Part shown: positions 6,645 to 16,880 of the stretch, piece by piece
Numbering within the stretch: the stretch's first letter is position 1
Layout of the letters: every line of letters begins with the position of its first letter
From: Akkermansia muciniphila
Lineage (GTDB): Bacteria; Verrucomicrobiota; Verrucomicrobiia; Verrucomicrobiales; Verrucomicrobiaceae
Reading direction: 5' to 3'
DNA length: 49,104 nucleotides
Assembly (NCBI GenBank): GCA_945863205.1
Contig: CAMAZK010000005.1
Span: 1-49,104, forward strand
Translations under genes and position numbers: made by a program
Notes under the pieces: model-generated
What the model saw: only the letters and a program-made list of their open reading frames with translations
What the model was told of the DNA's origin: nothing
Databases searched by the model: none

Positions 6645-9600
6645 ATGAAGCAAAGTCTAAACCTAACCCACGTGCATAGAAGCACAGTGCTCCGCAGAAT
6701 TGGCCAGTCCAAACTGCTAAGAACAACCGTTGGTGGCTACATGGCCGCCATGCTCGCCCTCGGAAGCCTCGCCCCCTTCGCTCATGCGGGCCAAGTCTGG
6801 GACGGAGGTGCCGGCACAGGTAACTGGGCCGATGGTGCCAACTGGAATGTGGACAATCTGGTGCCCAACTTTGGCCTTGGCATCAACTTTGCAGGCGCGG
6901 TTCAGACGATTACCAACAACAACCAAACTGGGGTCACCACCGGCATTACCTTCGATGCCGGTGGCGGAGCCTTCACGCTCGGTGGCAATGCCGTCAATAA
7001 CAGCGGCAACATCATTAACAACTCCGCTTCCAACCAGACGATCAACCTGGCTGTCACGGTCGGAAACGCCCAAACTTGGCAGACCAATGCTGGAGGCTCG
7101 ATGACCTTCGGTGCGGTCACGCTGAACAACACGCTTCAGACCACCGCTACCAGTGGCAACATCAACCTCAATGGGGTAGTTGGCGGCGCCTCTGGCATCA
7201 CCCACAACGCAGGCACCCTGAACCTCACTGGCAACAACGGCTATGCGGGCGCGACACTGATCAACGCTGGCACTGTCATTCTTGGCAACGACAACGCTCT
7301 CGGGACCACTGCTGGTACAACCACGGTTGCCGCTAATGCGGCTCTGGACCTCGCTGGACGAACCATCGCCTTTGCCGAACCCATCACCCTTAACGGTACG
7401 GGTATCGCAGGTGCAGGTGCCCTGATCAACTCCGGCGCTGCCGCTTTCTCAGCCGGCACGGTCACCTTGGGTTCAGCCAGCACCATTGGTGTGGCTGGCA
7501 ATTCGATCACTCTTACTAATGTCATTTCCGGGAACAACAACCTGACAAAAATCGGCCCCGGCACTCTGACGTTCCAAGGAGGCGGAGCCAACACCAACAC
7601 AGCTACGACCACCGTCAATGAAGGCCTCCTTCAGCTCAACAAAGCAGGCGTAGCCGCCATTGCCGGTCCATTGGTCATTGGTGACTCCGTCGGTTTGGCC
7701 AACAGTGCATCCGTCAGCTTGCTCATCGCCAACCAAATCGTGGACACCCAAAACGTCACGATCAATTCCGATGGTAATTTTAATCGCAATGGTGGTAACG
7801 AAGTCATCAACAACCTGACGCTGACTGCCAATGGCGCGAATGTTCAAGGCGCTGGCAATGTGACTGCCAATGGCACCCTGACGATGACCAGCGGCAATAT
7901 CTCCGGTGGCAACACGACGCTCGGAAATACTGGCGGTGTTGCAGCCAACATCATTGCGACTGGCACCGGCGCTTTAGGGGCGAATCCTGCAACCATTGGT
8001 GATTCCCTCACCCTGACTCAAGCCAATCACAATATCACGGTCAATGTAGGCACTGCTGTGAACCCAACTCCTGATCTGAACGTCACGGGTCAAATCACGG
8101 GTGCAGGTGGCTTCACCAAGCTGGGTGCTGGCACCATGCAGGTCACGACCGCCAATAACTACAACGGAGCAACGGTCATTTCGAATGGCCTTTTTGTGAT
8201 TCCTGCCGGAGTTGCAACTCCGCTGGGTGCGGCGAATGCCGCAGCCAATGACACGACCGTCAATGGTACGGGAACTATTCTCCTTCTCAACGGTGCCACC
8301 ACCGGTGCAGAGAACATCACCACCAACACCAATACCGGCTTTAATAATCTCGGAGCCATCGCAACCGTTCCTGGCGGCACAGGCACTGTGGGTGGCCTGG
8401 TTACTTTGACTGCCAATTCGATCATGCAGACCAATGCCAATGGCGCGGTCATCAATCTCAATGGCGGCGTCAGCAAAGTGGACTTGAACCTGACCCTGAC
8501 CCACACTGGCGGCGGCACCGGCACCTTCAACGTCAATGCTCCGATCACAGGCGGAAACTTTGGACTGGGCAACTTCAACGATGACCTCATCGTCAATGGA
8601 GTGACCACCAACCTGAACGCAGCCAATACCTACCTCGGGCCAACCATCATCACCAGCATCGTGGCCAATGACGGCATCGTGAATGCCAATGTCGCCAATG
8701 CTCTTCCAACCCTCAATGGCCGCACAGCTGTCCGCATGGACGCCGCAGGCGCAGGTGGTTCCACCTTGAACATTGGTGGTATCCTTCCTGCCTTCCCTCT
8801 CGGTGCCAATCAGTCCGTTGCTTCCCTTACCGGCATAGCATCTTCCAAGGTGACCCTCGGAGGTAACATCTTGACCATTGGTTTTGGCACAGGCGTCAAC
8901 GTCAACGGTGACGCGGCTGCGGTTTTCGCAGGCGTGATCAGCGGTAATGCCCCTGGCTTCGCACTCATCAAAGACGATACCAGCACACAAATCCTCACGG
9001 GCGTCAACACCTACATCGGCATGACCTCCGTCTCCGGTGGCACTCTTCAGGTCGGCAATGGCGTCACCGCTAATTCCCAGCTCGGAACCGGTACCGTCTT
9101 CGTTCAGCCAGGCGCAACCCTCGCCATCAACTTGGCCAACAACGGCAACTTCGGCAACCTCATCCAAACCAACGGCAACGGAATTGTTTCTGGCATCAAT
9201 GCTCCAGCGGGCAACGTGCAGAACATCAATGGAGCCATCATTGGAGCAGGCAGCTTCCAGCAGACCGGAGCAGGCACCACCGTCTTCCGTAACCTGAACA
9301 ACTATACCGGTGGCACGACCATCAATACCGGCATCCTTCAGGTTGGCGATGGCGCTGCCTCTGCTTTGGCGGGCCAAAACGTCGCCGCCAGTCTCATCAC
9401 TGTTGGCGGCGGCGGCGCACTCCGCATCGTCAATGTCGCTGGCAATGTCCTCGCCAACAACATCACCGGTGGCGCAGGCACAGGTCTGGTGGATGCCAAT
9501 TCCGCTCTCACGACTGAACTCACTGGCAGCATCACCAACGGCGCTGGCGTCGTCTCCCTCACTCAGCGTGGTGCAGGCACCACTATCCTCTCCAACAGCG

Positions 9601-12600
9601 GTAACACCTACACCGGAGCCAACACCGTCAGCGGTGGCACTCTGCAAATCGGTACCGCTGCGCTCGACGGCTCCATCGGTGGAGCCAACATCTCCGTCAG
9701 CAATGGTGCAACCCTCTCCATCGTCAATCTCACTGGCAATGCCCTTGCCAACGGCATCTCCAACACCGTCGCTGCCACGAATGGCACTGTGTTGATCAAC
9801 TCCGCCGAGACGAATAGCATCAACGGTAACATCACCAACGGCGCAGGCACCATCGGCGTCACCCAAGCTGGCTCCGGCACCGCGATCCTCAACGGCGCAG
9901 CCAATACCTACACCGGCCAAACCACCATCAATGCTGCTAGCACTCTCCAACTCGGCAATGCTGGAGCAAACGGCGCTCTTGCCGCTGCCTCCAACATCGT
10001 CAACAACGGCACCCTCGTCTTTGAAGGCGCGGCCAATACCTATGCCAACAACATCAGCGGCAATGGCAACTTGATCAAAAATCAGGCCAACATCACGCAG
10101 CTCCAGGGTAACAACACGTACAACGGTATCACCACCATCAATGCCGGCACGCTTCAAATCAACACCGACACCGCCCTTGGTTCCACCAATGGCGGCACAA
10201 TCGTGGCGAATGGAGCGACTCTCAACCTCAACGCCCGCAACGTGGGTGCCGAGGCCGTTCAGCTCGGTGACAATGTCGGTGGTGCTACGCTCTCCAACGC
10301 GGGTGGCGCGGCTGCATCCCTCCTCGGTCCTGTGACACTCGCCAACAACTCCACTGTGAACACCGTCTTGGCTGCGGATGACATCACCCTGAACGGCGTG
10401 GTGAGCGGCAATTTCAGCCTCACCAAGAACGGCGCGGGAACACTCATCCTGAATGCCATCAACAACTACTCAGGTGTGACTCAGATCAACGCAGGAACAG
10501 TACGGCTCGGCAATGCCTCAGCCTTGGGTTCCATCGCAGGCAACACCGTGGTAGCCAGCCCGGCATCCCTTGACTTGAATGGCCAGAACATCGGTCTTGA
10601 GGCTCTCATGCTCAATGGCGCAGGAAATGGAGATCTTCCCACCGTGGGCGTTCTTCAAAACTCGTCGGCAGCCGCCGCAGTGGTGGGTGGCACGGTCAAT
10701 CTGGCCACCTCTTCGACGATCGGTACCCATGCAGGCCTCATCACCATTGACGGTGTGATCTCGGGTGGCGCTGGCGCAAACCTCACCAAAGAGGGTGTGG
10801 GCACACTCGTCCTCAATGGTGTCAACACCTATGCCGGACTTACCGCCATCAACACAGGCATCGTTATCGCTGGCAACGCGGCCGCTCTGGGCGCTGTTGG
10901 CAACGGAACGACGGTGAATGCCGGCGCATCTCTCCAGATCGCCAATGGCATTAATGTCAATGCCGAGCCTCTCACCATCAATGGTGCAGGCGCAGGTGTA
11001 GCAGCCCCTGGTGCATTGACCCAGGCAGCCGGTGGTTCCTCTAGTTTCGCTGGAGCGATCACGGTCGCATCTGCTTCCACCATCAGCACCAACGGCGCGG
11101 GCACCCTGACGCTCACCGGTGGCATCATCAAGACCAACCAGAACCTCACCCTCAACGGCGGCGGCACCATCGCCATCAACACCGTTGGTATCAGCGGTAA
11201 CGCCATTGGTTTCGATGATGATCTGATCGTCGATGCCGCGACCACGGTGAACCTGAACGTTGCTAACACCTACCTTGGGCCAACCTTCATTCGTAACGGT
11301 TCCACGGTGAACGCCAACGTCGCCAACGCGCTGCCAACAGCCAACGGTCGCACCAACATCGAAATGGACCAAGCTGTAGGTAATCTTACCCTTGGAGCCA
11401 ACCAGGCCATCAACTCCCTCAATTCCGTGAACAATGCGTCCACGGTGAATCTGAATGCCAATACGCTGACGATTGGCTTTGCCATAGGTGGGAACGGCAA
11501 TGCCGCAGCCAATTTCACTGGAATCATCAGTGGCACCGGCAACATCGTCAAGGACGGCACCAGCAACCAGACCTTGTCCGGCGTCAACACCTACACTGGA
11601 ACCACCAGCGTTAACACTGGCATTCTGACCGTCGGAAACAATTCGGCACTCGGAACCACCGCAGGCAATACTTCTGTTGCCGCTGGGGCGACTCTCGATC
11701 TCAACGGATTCAACATCGGTCTTGAGCCGCTCTCTCTAGCTGGCGCAGGCGTCGGTGGCAATGGTGCCCTTCAAAACAACAATGCAGGCGCAGCCGCCGC
11801 TGGCGGGCCTGTCACCTTGACTGCCGACACAACCATCGGTGCCAATACAGGTAACATTACCTTGAGTGGTGCGATCGGCGGTGCCTTTGCTCTGACAAAA
11901 ATTGGCGGACAGACTCTCACCCTTAGCGGTGCAAACACTTACACGGGTGTCACCACCGTCAATGTCGGCATCCTCCAACTTCAGGGCGGTGCCGCCATCG
12001 TCGACAACGGATCCGTCGTCCTCAATGCCCCTGGCAGCTTGGCTCTGCTTAACGACGAGACAATTGGTCGCCTCAGCGGAAACGGAAACGTAAACCTCAA
12101 TGCCAATACCCTCACAACTGGTGATGCCAACAACACCGCTCACAATGGAATTATCAGTGGTGCTGGTGGACTCACCAAACAAGGAATTGGTACCTTCACG
12201 GTGAATAGTGCTAATACCTACGGTGGTGCGACGAACATCAACGCAGGAACCTTCATCGCTGGTAATGCTACCGCTCTGGGTGCCGTCGGCACCGGAACCA
12301 CGGTCGCCAATGGTGCTACCCTCCAACTCAACGGCGTTATCATTGGTGCTGAGGCTTTGAACCTCACTGGAACAGGTGTGGGTGGGAATGGTGCGCTGAC
12401 ACAAACAGCCGGCACAAGCTCAACCTACGGCGGCAATATCACCCTCGGTGGCGTTGCAGGAACCAACACAATTATTAGCACCAACGGCGCAGGCACACTG
12501 ACGCTCACTGGTGGCATCATCAAAACCGACCGTAACCTCACGGTCAACGGTGGCGGCACGGTCAATGTCAACACCGTTGGCATCAGCGGTGACAATGACG

Positions 12601-14645
12601 ATCTGTTCAATGATGACCTGATAGTTGATGCAGCCACCACGGTGAACCTCAACGTCGCCAACACCTATGAAGGACCAACCTTCATTCGCAACGGCTCCAC
12701 GGTGAACGCCAACGCCGCCAACGCGCTGCCAACGGCCAACGGCCGCACCCGCATCGAAATGGACGCCGGCGCGGGCAATCTTGTCCTCGGTGCCAATCAA
12801 TCCATCGCCTCCGTCACCTCGCTTGCAGGCCAGGCATCCACCATCAATCTGAATGCCAACACCCTGACCATCGGCTTTGGCTCTGGTCAGGACATCAATG
12901 GCACGGCAAACGCCAACTTCAGAGGTGTAATCAACGGCGCTGGAAACATCATTAAAGATGACACCAGCACGCAGGTCTTCTCTGGTAACAATCTTTACAC
13001 AGGCACCACTACGATCAATGGCGGCACGCTGGTCGTGAATGGCAATCACAGCACCGTAGGTCTCAGAAACGCAGGGTCCTACTTCATCGGCAACGGTGCA
13101 GGCGCTGTTGATACACTGGCAGGTAATAATGGTAGCATTTTCCTCGCGGCAGCCGCCAGAGTGAACGTGCTCGCAGGTGGTTCGCTCAGCGTGGGTGATC
13201 CTACCGTCGCCAATGTTGCCTCGCAGCTCAGCATCATCAATCCTGGCAATGTGGCGATCAACATGGCTGTTGGCAGCACATTGAATGTGGACCTCCTCAC
13301 CGGTGCCGGACTCGGCAACAACACCGGCATCGTTGCTTCCTCGGACCGCCTGAACCTCACCGGCACACTCGCCTCGGGTGCCAATGCAGGTGTCCTCGTG
13401 GTAGGTAATCCTCTTGGCCTCACGGGCTTCCGCGGTGGCGACTCCTGGTTGCTCGTCAACATGGCGACTGCGAATGGTCCTGGCAACATCACCGGCAACT
13501 TGGGTGTCGATAACCCCGGCGTCTTTGATGGCCTCAATGACACGGCCCTCAACTTAGTGCCGACTCAGGTGGGTAACTTCAACCAAGTCTCTGGTGTCTA
13601 TACTGTGATCGATACGATCACCGGCCTCCAGATGGCCAACATCATGGGGCAGTCTGTGATGACCGCCGCCCAGGGCATGCTTGGTGACGTGAACGGTCGC
13701 CTGTTCTTCCTGCGCGCCGGCTACGGTGAGCGTGGTCATCCAGGCAGCCTCAGCGCTTCCATGGACCAGGGCGTGGTATCGGGTGAAGGAGACATGGCCG
13801 GCAGCGAAACCGACGAATGGCAGGTCTTCGCCAACGGCGACTACAACGAAGTTAAGATCGACGCGATCGGCGCCCAGCAGGCCGGATTCAAATCTCGCTC
13901 CTGGAACGCAGGCGTAGGTTTTGAGCGAGGCATCAGCCCCAACTTCACCCTTGGTTTCGCCGCCAACTGGTTGGAGTCGCAGCAGGACTACACCAACAGC
14001 GTCGGCAAACTGGAGATGTCCGGCGTCGCCTTCAGCGCCTACGGTTCATACGTCAACAATGCGTTCTGGGCTGACCTGCTCTACAGCTTTGGCACCTACG
14101 ACGTGGACACCAACCGTGATCCGATTGGCTTCCCTGCTGCCATTGGAAAAACGGAAGCCATGACTCATGCCGTGCAGTTCAACACCGGCTGGAACTTCCG
14201 TTTCCAGAACGACAGCCTCGTCACCGGGCCGGTCTTCGGATTGGACTACATGCATGCGACAGTTGACGGTTTCAGCGAAACCTCCGGAGGCCTCGCGGCT
14301 CTCCGGTACAACTCGCGCAACTATGATTCCCTCATCTCGCGTGTCGGCTGGTCTCTTAGCAAGAAGGTTGATACCGACTTCGCCAAGATCACGGCCCAGG
14401 TACGCCTGACTTACGAGCGCCAGAACATCAAGCATGACAATCAAACGAGCGTCAGCCTGATCAATCAGCCCTTCACGGCGAACTCTGCTGAACAGAACCT
14501 CGGCCAGGATTATATGGCACTTGGTGCTGGTCTGAACTTCCAGTTCACCCCAAGGTTTGGCGTCCTGCTGAACTATCAGGGTCAGTTCTTCCGTGAGTCG
14601 GTGCAGGCCCACTCAGTCGGCCTTCGCGCAGGAATCAGCTTCTAA
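6645..14645 (+). CDS. Giant PATR-repeat autotransporter (type Va secretion)
   Basis: The 2666-residue protein has an extended signal region: about 30 polar and basic residues, then YMAAMLALGSLAPFAHAG. The mature part opens with WDGGAGTGNWADGANWN, typical of autotransporter-associated beta-strand proteins. About 14 PATR units follow, each close to K-GAGTL-L-G-NTYTG-T-IN-GTL-GN, expected to form a long beta-helix passenger. Three longer super-repeats are embedded (see repeats at 8572, 11085, 12477). From about residue 2355 the sequence becomes an autotransporter beta-barrel: VFANGDYNEVKIDAIG, NFTLGFAANWLESQQDY, and a last strand ending SVGLRAGISF, with the terminal Phe expected for Bam-dependent insertion. 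It is rich in Asn, Gly, Thr and poor in Cys. Role in adhesion or surface layering is inferred. It is flanked by an IS-like gene upstream and a strong terminator downstream. Confidence 0.93.
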   Translation: MKQSLNLTHVHRSTVLRRIGQSKLLRTTVGGYMAAMLALGSLAPFAHAGQVWDGGAGTGNWADGANWNVDNLVPNFGLGINFAGAVQTITNNNQTGVTTGITFDAGGGAFTLGGNAVNNSGNIINNSASNQTINLAVTVGNAQTWQTNAGGSMTFGAVTLNNTLQTTATSGNINLNGVVGGASGITHNAGTLNLTGNNGYAGATLINAGTVILGNDNALGTTAGTTTVAANAALDLAGRTIAFAEPITLNGTGIAGAGALINSGAAAFSAGTVTLGSASTIGVAGNSITLTNVISGNNNLTKIGPGTLTFQGGGANTNTATTTVNEGLLQLNKAGVAAIAGPLVIGDSVGLANSASVSLLIANQIVDTQNVTINSDGNFNRNGGNEVINNLTLTANGANVQGAGNVTANGTLTMTSGNISGGNTTLGNTGGVAANIIATGTGALGANPATIGDSLTLTQANHNITVNVGTAVNPTPDLNVTGQITGAGGFTKLGAGTMQVTTANNYNGATVISNGLFVIPAGVATPLGAANAAANDTTVNGTGTILLLNGATTGAENITTNTNTGFNNLGAIATVPGGTGTVGGLVTLTANSIMQTNANGAVINLNGGVSKVDLNLTLTHTGGGTGTFNVNAPITGGNFGLGNFNDDLIVNGVTTNLNAANTYLGPTIITSIVANDGIVNANVANALPTLNGRTAVRMDAAGAGGSTLNIGGILPAFPLGANQSVASLTGIASSKVTLGGNILTIGFGTGVNVNGDAAAVFAGVISGNAPGFALIKDDTSTQILTGVNTYIGMTSVSGGTLQVGNGVTANSQLGTGTVFVQPGATLAINLANNGNFGNLIQTNGNGIVSGINAPAGNVQNINGAIIGAGSFQQTGAGTTVFRNLNNYTGGTTINTGILQVGDGAASALAGQNVAASLITVGGGGALRIVNVAGNVLANNITGGAGTGLVDANSALTTELTGSITNGAGVVSLTQRGAGTTILSNSGNTYTGANTVSGGTLQIGTAALDGSIGGANISVSNGATLSIVNLTGNALANGISNTVAATNGTVLINSAETNSINGNITNGAGTIGVTQAGSGTAILNGAANTYTGQTTINAASTLQLGNAGANGALAAASNIVNNGTLVFEGAANTYANNISGNGNLIKNQANITQLQGNNTYNGITTINAGTLQINTDTALGSTNGGTIVANGATLNLNARNVGAEAVQLGDNVGGATLSNAGGAAASLLGPVTLANNSTVNTVLAADDITLNGVVSGNFSLTKNGAGTLILNAINNYSGVTQINAGTVRLGNASALGSIAGNTVVASPASLDLNGQNIGLEALMLNGAGNGDLPTVGVLQNSSAAAAVVGGTVNLATSSTIGTHAGLITIDGVISGGAGANLTKEGVGTLVLNGVNTYAGLTAINTGIVIAGNAAALGAVGNGTTVNAGASLQIANGINVNAEPLTINGAGAGVAAPGALTQAAGGSSSFAGAITVASASTISTNGAGTLTLTGGIIKTNQNLTLNGGGTIAINTVGISGNAIGFDDDLIVDAATTVNLNVANTYLGPTFIRNGSTVNANVANALPTANGRTNIEMDQAVGNLTLGANQAINSLNSVNNASTVNLNANTLTIGFAIGGNGNAAANFTGIISGTGNIVKDGTSNQTLSGVNTYTGTTSVNTGILTVGNNSALGTTAGNTSVAAGATLDLNGFNIGLEPLSLAGAGVGGNGALQNNNAGAAAAGGPVTLTADTTIGANTGNITLSGAIGGAFALTKIGGQTLTLSGANTYTGVTTVNVGILQLQGGAAIVDNGSVVLNAPGSLALLNDETIGRLSGNGNVNLNANTLTTGDANNTAHNGIISGAGGLTKQGIGTFTVNSANTYGGATNINAGTFIAGNATALGAVGTGTTVANGATLQLNGVIIGAEALNLTGTGVGGNGALTQTAGTSSTYGGNITLGGVAGTNTIISTNGAGTLTLTGGIIKTDRNLTVNGGGTVNVNTVGISGDNDDLFNDDLIVDAATTVNLNVANTYEGPTFIRNGSTVNANAANALPTANGRTRIEMDAGAGNLVLGANQSIASVTSLAGQASTINLNANTLTIGFGSGQDINGTANANFRGVINGAGNIIKDDTSTQVFSGNNLYTGTTTINGGTLVVNGNHSTVGLRNAGSYFIGNGAGAVDTLAGNNGSIFLAAAARVNVLAGGSLSVGDPTVANVASQLSIINPGNVAINMAVGSTLNVDLLTGAGLGNNTGIVASSDRLNLTGTLASGANAGVLVVGNPLGLTGFRGGDSWLLVNMATANGPGNITGNLGVDNPGVFDGLNDTALNLVPTQVGNFNQVSGVYTVIDTITGLQMANIMGQSVMTAAQGMLGDVNGRLFFLRAGYGERGHPGSLSASMDQGVVSGEGDMAGSETDEWQVFANGDYNEVKIDAIGAQQAGFKSRSWNAGVGFERGISPNFTLGFAANWLESQQDYTNSVGKLEMSGVAFSAYGSYVNNAFWADLLYSFGTYDVDTNRDPIGFPAAIGKTEAMTHAVQFNTGWNFRFQNDSLVTGPVFGLDYMHATVDGFSETSGGLAALRYNSRNYDSLISRVGWSLSKKVDTDFAKITAQVRLTYERQNIKHDNQTSVSLINQPFTANSAEQNLGQDYMALGAGLNFQFTPRFGVLLNYQGQFFRESVQAHSVGLRAGISF
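8572..8890 (+). repeat. Autotransporter super-repeat, copy A (diverged)
   Basis: Encodes FNDDLIVNGVTTNLNAANTY, LGPTIITS, VNANVANALPTLNGRT, then ANQSVASLTG and NILTIGFG. The same order of blocks recurs in copies B and C, but this copy is more diverged and has an insertion around GGSTLNIGGILPAFPL. It is the oldest-looking of the three duplicates. Confidence 0.7.
11085..11490 (+). repeat. Autotransporter super-repeat, copy B
   Basis: About 400 bp encoding GAGTLTLTGGIIKTNQNLTL, NTVGISG, DDDLIVDAATTVNLNVANTY, FIRNGSTVNANVANALPTAN and LNANTLTIGF. Copy C at 12477 matches it nearly block for block at the protein level and closely at the DNA level, for example over ACGCTCACCGGTGGCATCAT versus ACGCTCACTGGTGGCATCAT. 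This indicates a fairly recent duplication or ongoing gene conversion. Confidence 0.8.
12477..12890 (+). repeat. Autotransporter super-repeat, copy C
   Basis: Second member of the closely matched pair with 11085-11490. It encodes GAGTLTLTGGIIKTDRNLTV, NTVGISG, NDDLIVDAATTVNLNVANTY, FIRNGSTVNANAANALPTAN and LNANTLTIGF. It differs from copy B mainly by a small insertion of Asn/Asp residues after GISG and by scattered substitutions. Confidence 0.8.
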
Positions 14646-14670
14646 TCGCATTTTGTCGTTGAGCGCTACG

Positions 14671-14705
14671 GGAGGCAGCACCGGAAGGTGCTGCCTCCTT
14701 TTTTT
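14671..14705 (+). terminator. Strong intrinsic terminator after the autotransporter
   Basis: GGAGGCAGCACC (14671-14682) and GGTGCTGCCTCC (14687-14698) form a perfect 12-bp stem around a GGAA tetraloop, followed by seven T (14699-14705). It begins 26 bp after the autotransporter stop codon and is a textbook Rho-independent terminator. Confidence 0.93.
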
Positions 14706-15318
14706 GTACGTTGGCTGTGGAAGATCGCCGGGGTCAAGCTGCCGAAGGGGGCGTCCAACGACAGCTCTCCCCGGGGCCCAAGCCCCTCCCAAAAGCCGAT
14801 GGAGCATCACCGCACAGCAGCTCGGACAAACCGCCCCCTTTGCCCTCAGGCAAACGAGCTCCCAAGCGCGGTGCCAGTTAGTCCGACGAAGCGCTCTTCA
14901 CCAAGCTCGCCTGCGAATACGCCGGCCGGGATTCGGCGAGCTGAAGCTCTGGATTAAATCACCGACCGCGCACCAGGACGCCCCGAACCACAAGACAGGC
15001 GCAGCCAATCTGCTGGAAGAGACTGCATTTTCGATTCAGCCGCTTCGGGTCTGGATGCTCCCTAGGATATCCGATGGCATCTGGACTCGTGATTTACCAC
15101 CGATTCAGGGCGGACCCAGATTCCTTCCGTCGCTGGGACCCTTTAGAAAAAATACAGGCCGGATTCTCCCGCAAAGGTGTGTAGCCGGAATGAGGTCTTC
15201 GGCAGCAAAGCCGCAGCCAAACAGCACTTCAAAACTTTGGTTGCAGTTCACCCTTTGGGTTTGTCTTTGCGCACTCATCGCTTTCCTCTAGCCCACTTGC
15301 CCCTCGCGAATCCTGCAC
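14706..15318. other. 613-bp intergenic region without a convincing gene
   Basis: Between the autotransporter terminator and the convergent gntP-like gene. Frames here are short or low in coding character. The best candidate is a 36-codon frame from ATG 15074 to TAG 15184 (starting MASGLVIYHRF), with a possible AGGA 6 bp upstream, but with no recognisable family. The segment around 14740-14830 is G- and C-run rich. No RNA family, transposase remnant or repeat could be recognised. Confidence 0.5.
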
Positions 15319-16812
15319 TCACACCATCGGCAGCAGTTTGCTCAAGATGAGTGTCACCAACAATCCAATGATCGAATCCGCTGTGAGCTGGAGCGACCAG
15401 GTGCGCAGGGTTTCTTTTTCGGTCATGCCGCTGAGGCGGTTCACCACCCAGAAGCCGCTGTCGTTCATCCAGGAGCAGAACATCGCGCCGAAGCCGATGG
15501 CGGTGAAGAGGTAGAGCGGATGACAGCCGAGATCGGCTCCCACCACCATGGGTGCCATGATGGAGGCGGCGGTGAGCATCGCCACCGTGGCTGATCCCTG
15601 CGCCACGCGCACGACCGCCGCCACGATCCAGCCGAGCAGGATGAGATTCAGGCTGTAATTCTTCGCCAGCTCCGCCACGGCACCGCCCACACCGGCGCTG
15701 CGCAGCGCGTAGCCAAACGCACCGCCGGCGCTGGTGATGAGAATGATCATGCAGGCCGTCTCCAGCGGAGGTCCCATCAGATCCTCGATCTTTTTCAGGC
15801 CAAAGCGGCGCTGCTTCGCCAGCACGCCCACCGAGATCGCCGCGCCGATGAACAGCGCGATGTTCTTGTGCCCGATGAAGTCAACCCAGGCGCGGATGCT
15901 GTCAAAACCATGCTCGCCACCGAGCGCGTTCACCATCGTCACGCCCCAGCCCGCGCCTTTGACGGCCCCGGCATGCGCCAGTTCAAACACCGTCGTCAGG
16001 CTGATGAGCAGGATAGGGAGGATCACCGGCGTGATGCTCCAGAAGAACGACGGCAGCTCGTTTTCTGGCTTGGCGCTGACGCCTTGCAGATCCTGCAACG
16101 AAACACCACCCGACTCACGCAGCGGCACATCGGTGCGCGCATTGAGCCACTTGCTGAACAGGAAGCCGAAGAAGCAGGTGATCGCGCCAATCACCAGCCC
16201 GCCCACCAACGACTCGCCCACATTGAGCTTCAGGCTCTCCACCACCGCCACCGGTCCCGGATGCGGCACCGTCATGGAATGCGTCACCGTGCCGCCGCAG
16301 CAGATCGCCATCAGGTAGAGTGTGTAATCCTTGCCCGTGCGCATGCGCAGGGCCATCGCCAGCGGCACCATGAGCATGAACATCGTGTCGAAGAAAATCG
16401 GCGCGCTCAGAATGAAGGTGCTCCACAGCAGCGCCCAGCCCGCGCGCTTCTCGCCAAAGAACGCCAGGAAACGCCGCACCACCTTGTCCGCGCCACCGCT
16501 TTCCATCAGGCACATGCCGATGATCGCCGCGAGGGCGATGGAGATCGCGATGTCACGCGCCGAGTCACCGAGCCCCTTGGACACCATCTCCACCGCGCCC
16601 ACTAGGGCGGGCATCGTCTTCACCTTGCCATCCTTCTGCACCACATCCCACGAGGCATTTCCCGCCAACAGGCAGGCCAGCAAGGCCGCCAGAATGAGCG
16701 CCAGAAAGGGATGCATGCGCAGCTTGCTGATCGCGATGATGATGAATGCGACGCTGACAGCGAGCACGACAAAGGGCCAGTAGGTGGCCGAGGTGGCGGC
16801 GAGAAAAAACAT
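15319..16812 (-). CDS. Gluconate:H+ symporter family (GntP) permease
   Basis: The 497-residue inner-membrane protein matches the GntP family of organic-acid:proton symporters. It opens with YWPFVVLAVSVAFIIIAISK and LRMHPFLALILAALLACLLA, the standard family start, then has SIALAAIIGMCLMESGGADK, the conserved APIFFDTMFMLMVPLAMALR, and THSMTVPHPGPVAVVESL. The C-terminal half has GSATVAMLTAASIMAPMV and CSWMNDSGFW, both typical of the family. The ATG at 16812 fits family N-termini; an in-frame TTG at 16890 would overlap the small gene upstream and adds an unfamiliar 26 residues. Gluconate or another sugar acid is the likely substrate, but no kinase or dehydratase gene lies nearby to confirm it. 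Confidence 0.9.
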   Translation of the reverse strand: MFFLAATSATYWPFVVLAVSVAFIIIAISKLRMHPFLALILAALLACLLAGNASWDVVQKDGKVKTMPALVGAVEMVSKGLGDSARDIAISIALAAIIGMCLMESGGADKVVRRFLAFFGEKRAGWALLWSTFILSAPIFFDTMFMLMVPLAMALRMRTGKDYTLYLMAICCGGTVTHSMTVPHPGPVAVVESLKLNVGESLVGGLVIGAITCFFGFLFSKWLNARTDVPLRESGGVSLQDLQGVSAKPENELPSFFWSITPVILPILLISLTTVFELAHAGAVKGAGWGVTMVNALGGEHGFDSIRAWVDFIGHKNIALFIGAAISVGVLAKQRRFGLKKIEDLMGPPLETACMIILITSAGGAFGYALRSAGVGGAVAELAKNYSLNLILLGWIVAAVVRVAQGSATVAMLTAASIMAPMVVGADLGCHPLYLFTAIGFGAMFCSWMNDSGFWVVNRLSGMTEKETLRTWSLQLTADSIIGLLVTLILSKLLPMV

Positions 16813-16880
16813 GGCCGCGATGCTGACGGCCTGCGGCAGCCACGTCAAGAATTTCGACCAGAGAATGCAGCCCGGAGAAC

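Noticed and set aside
7974..10157. 727-codon minus-strand frame opposite the autotransporter
   Set aside because: It mirrors the repeated Asn/Gly/Thr codons of the passenger, giving an Asp/Gly/Val-rich repeat peptide. No start context or family.
15061..15115. tRNA-like 3' half (minus strand, around a GAGTCCAGATGCCATC word)
   Set aside because: It looked like a T-arm and acceptor end, but no matching 5' acceptor, D-arm or anticodon arm could be paired.
14593..15291. Plus-strand frame of 232 codons overlapping the end of the autotransporter
   Set aside because: It runs through the strong terminator hairpin and has no domain; coding character is poor.
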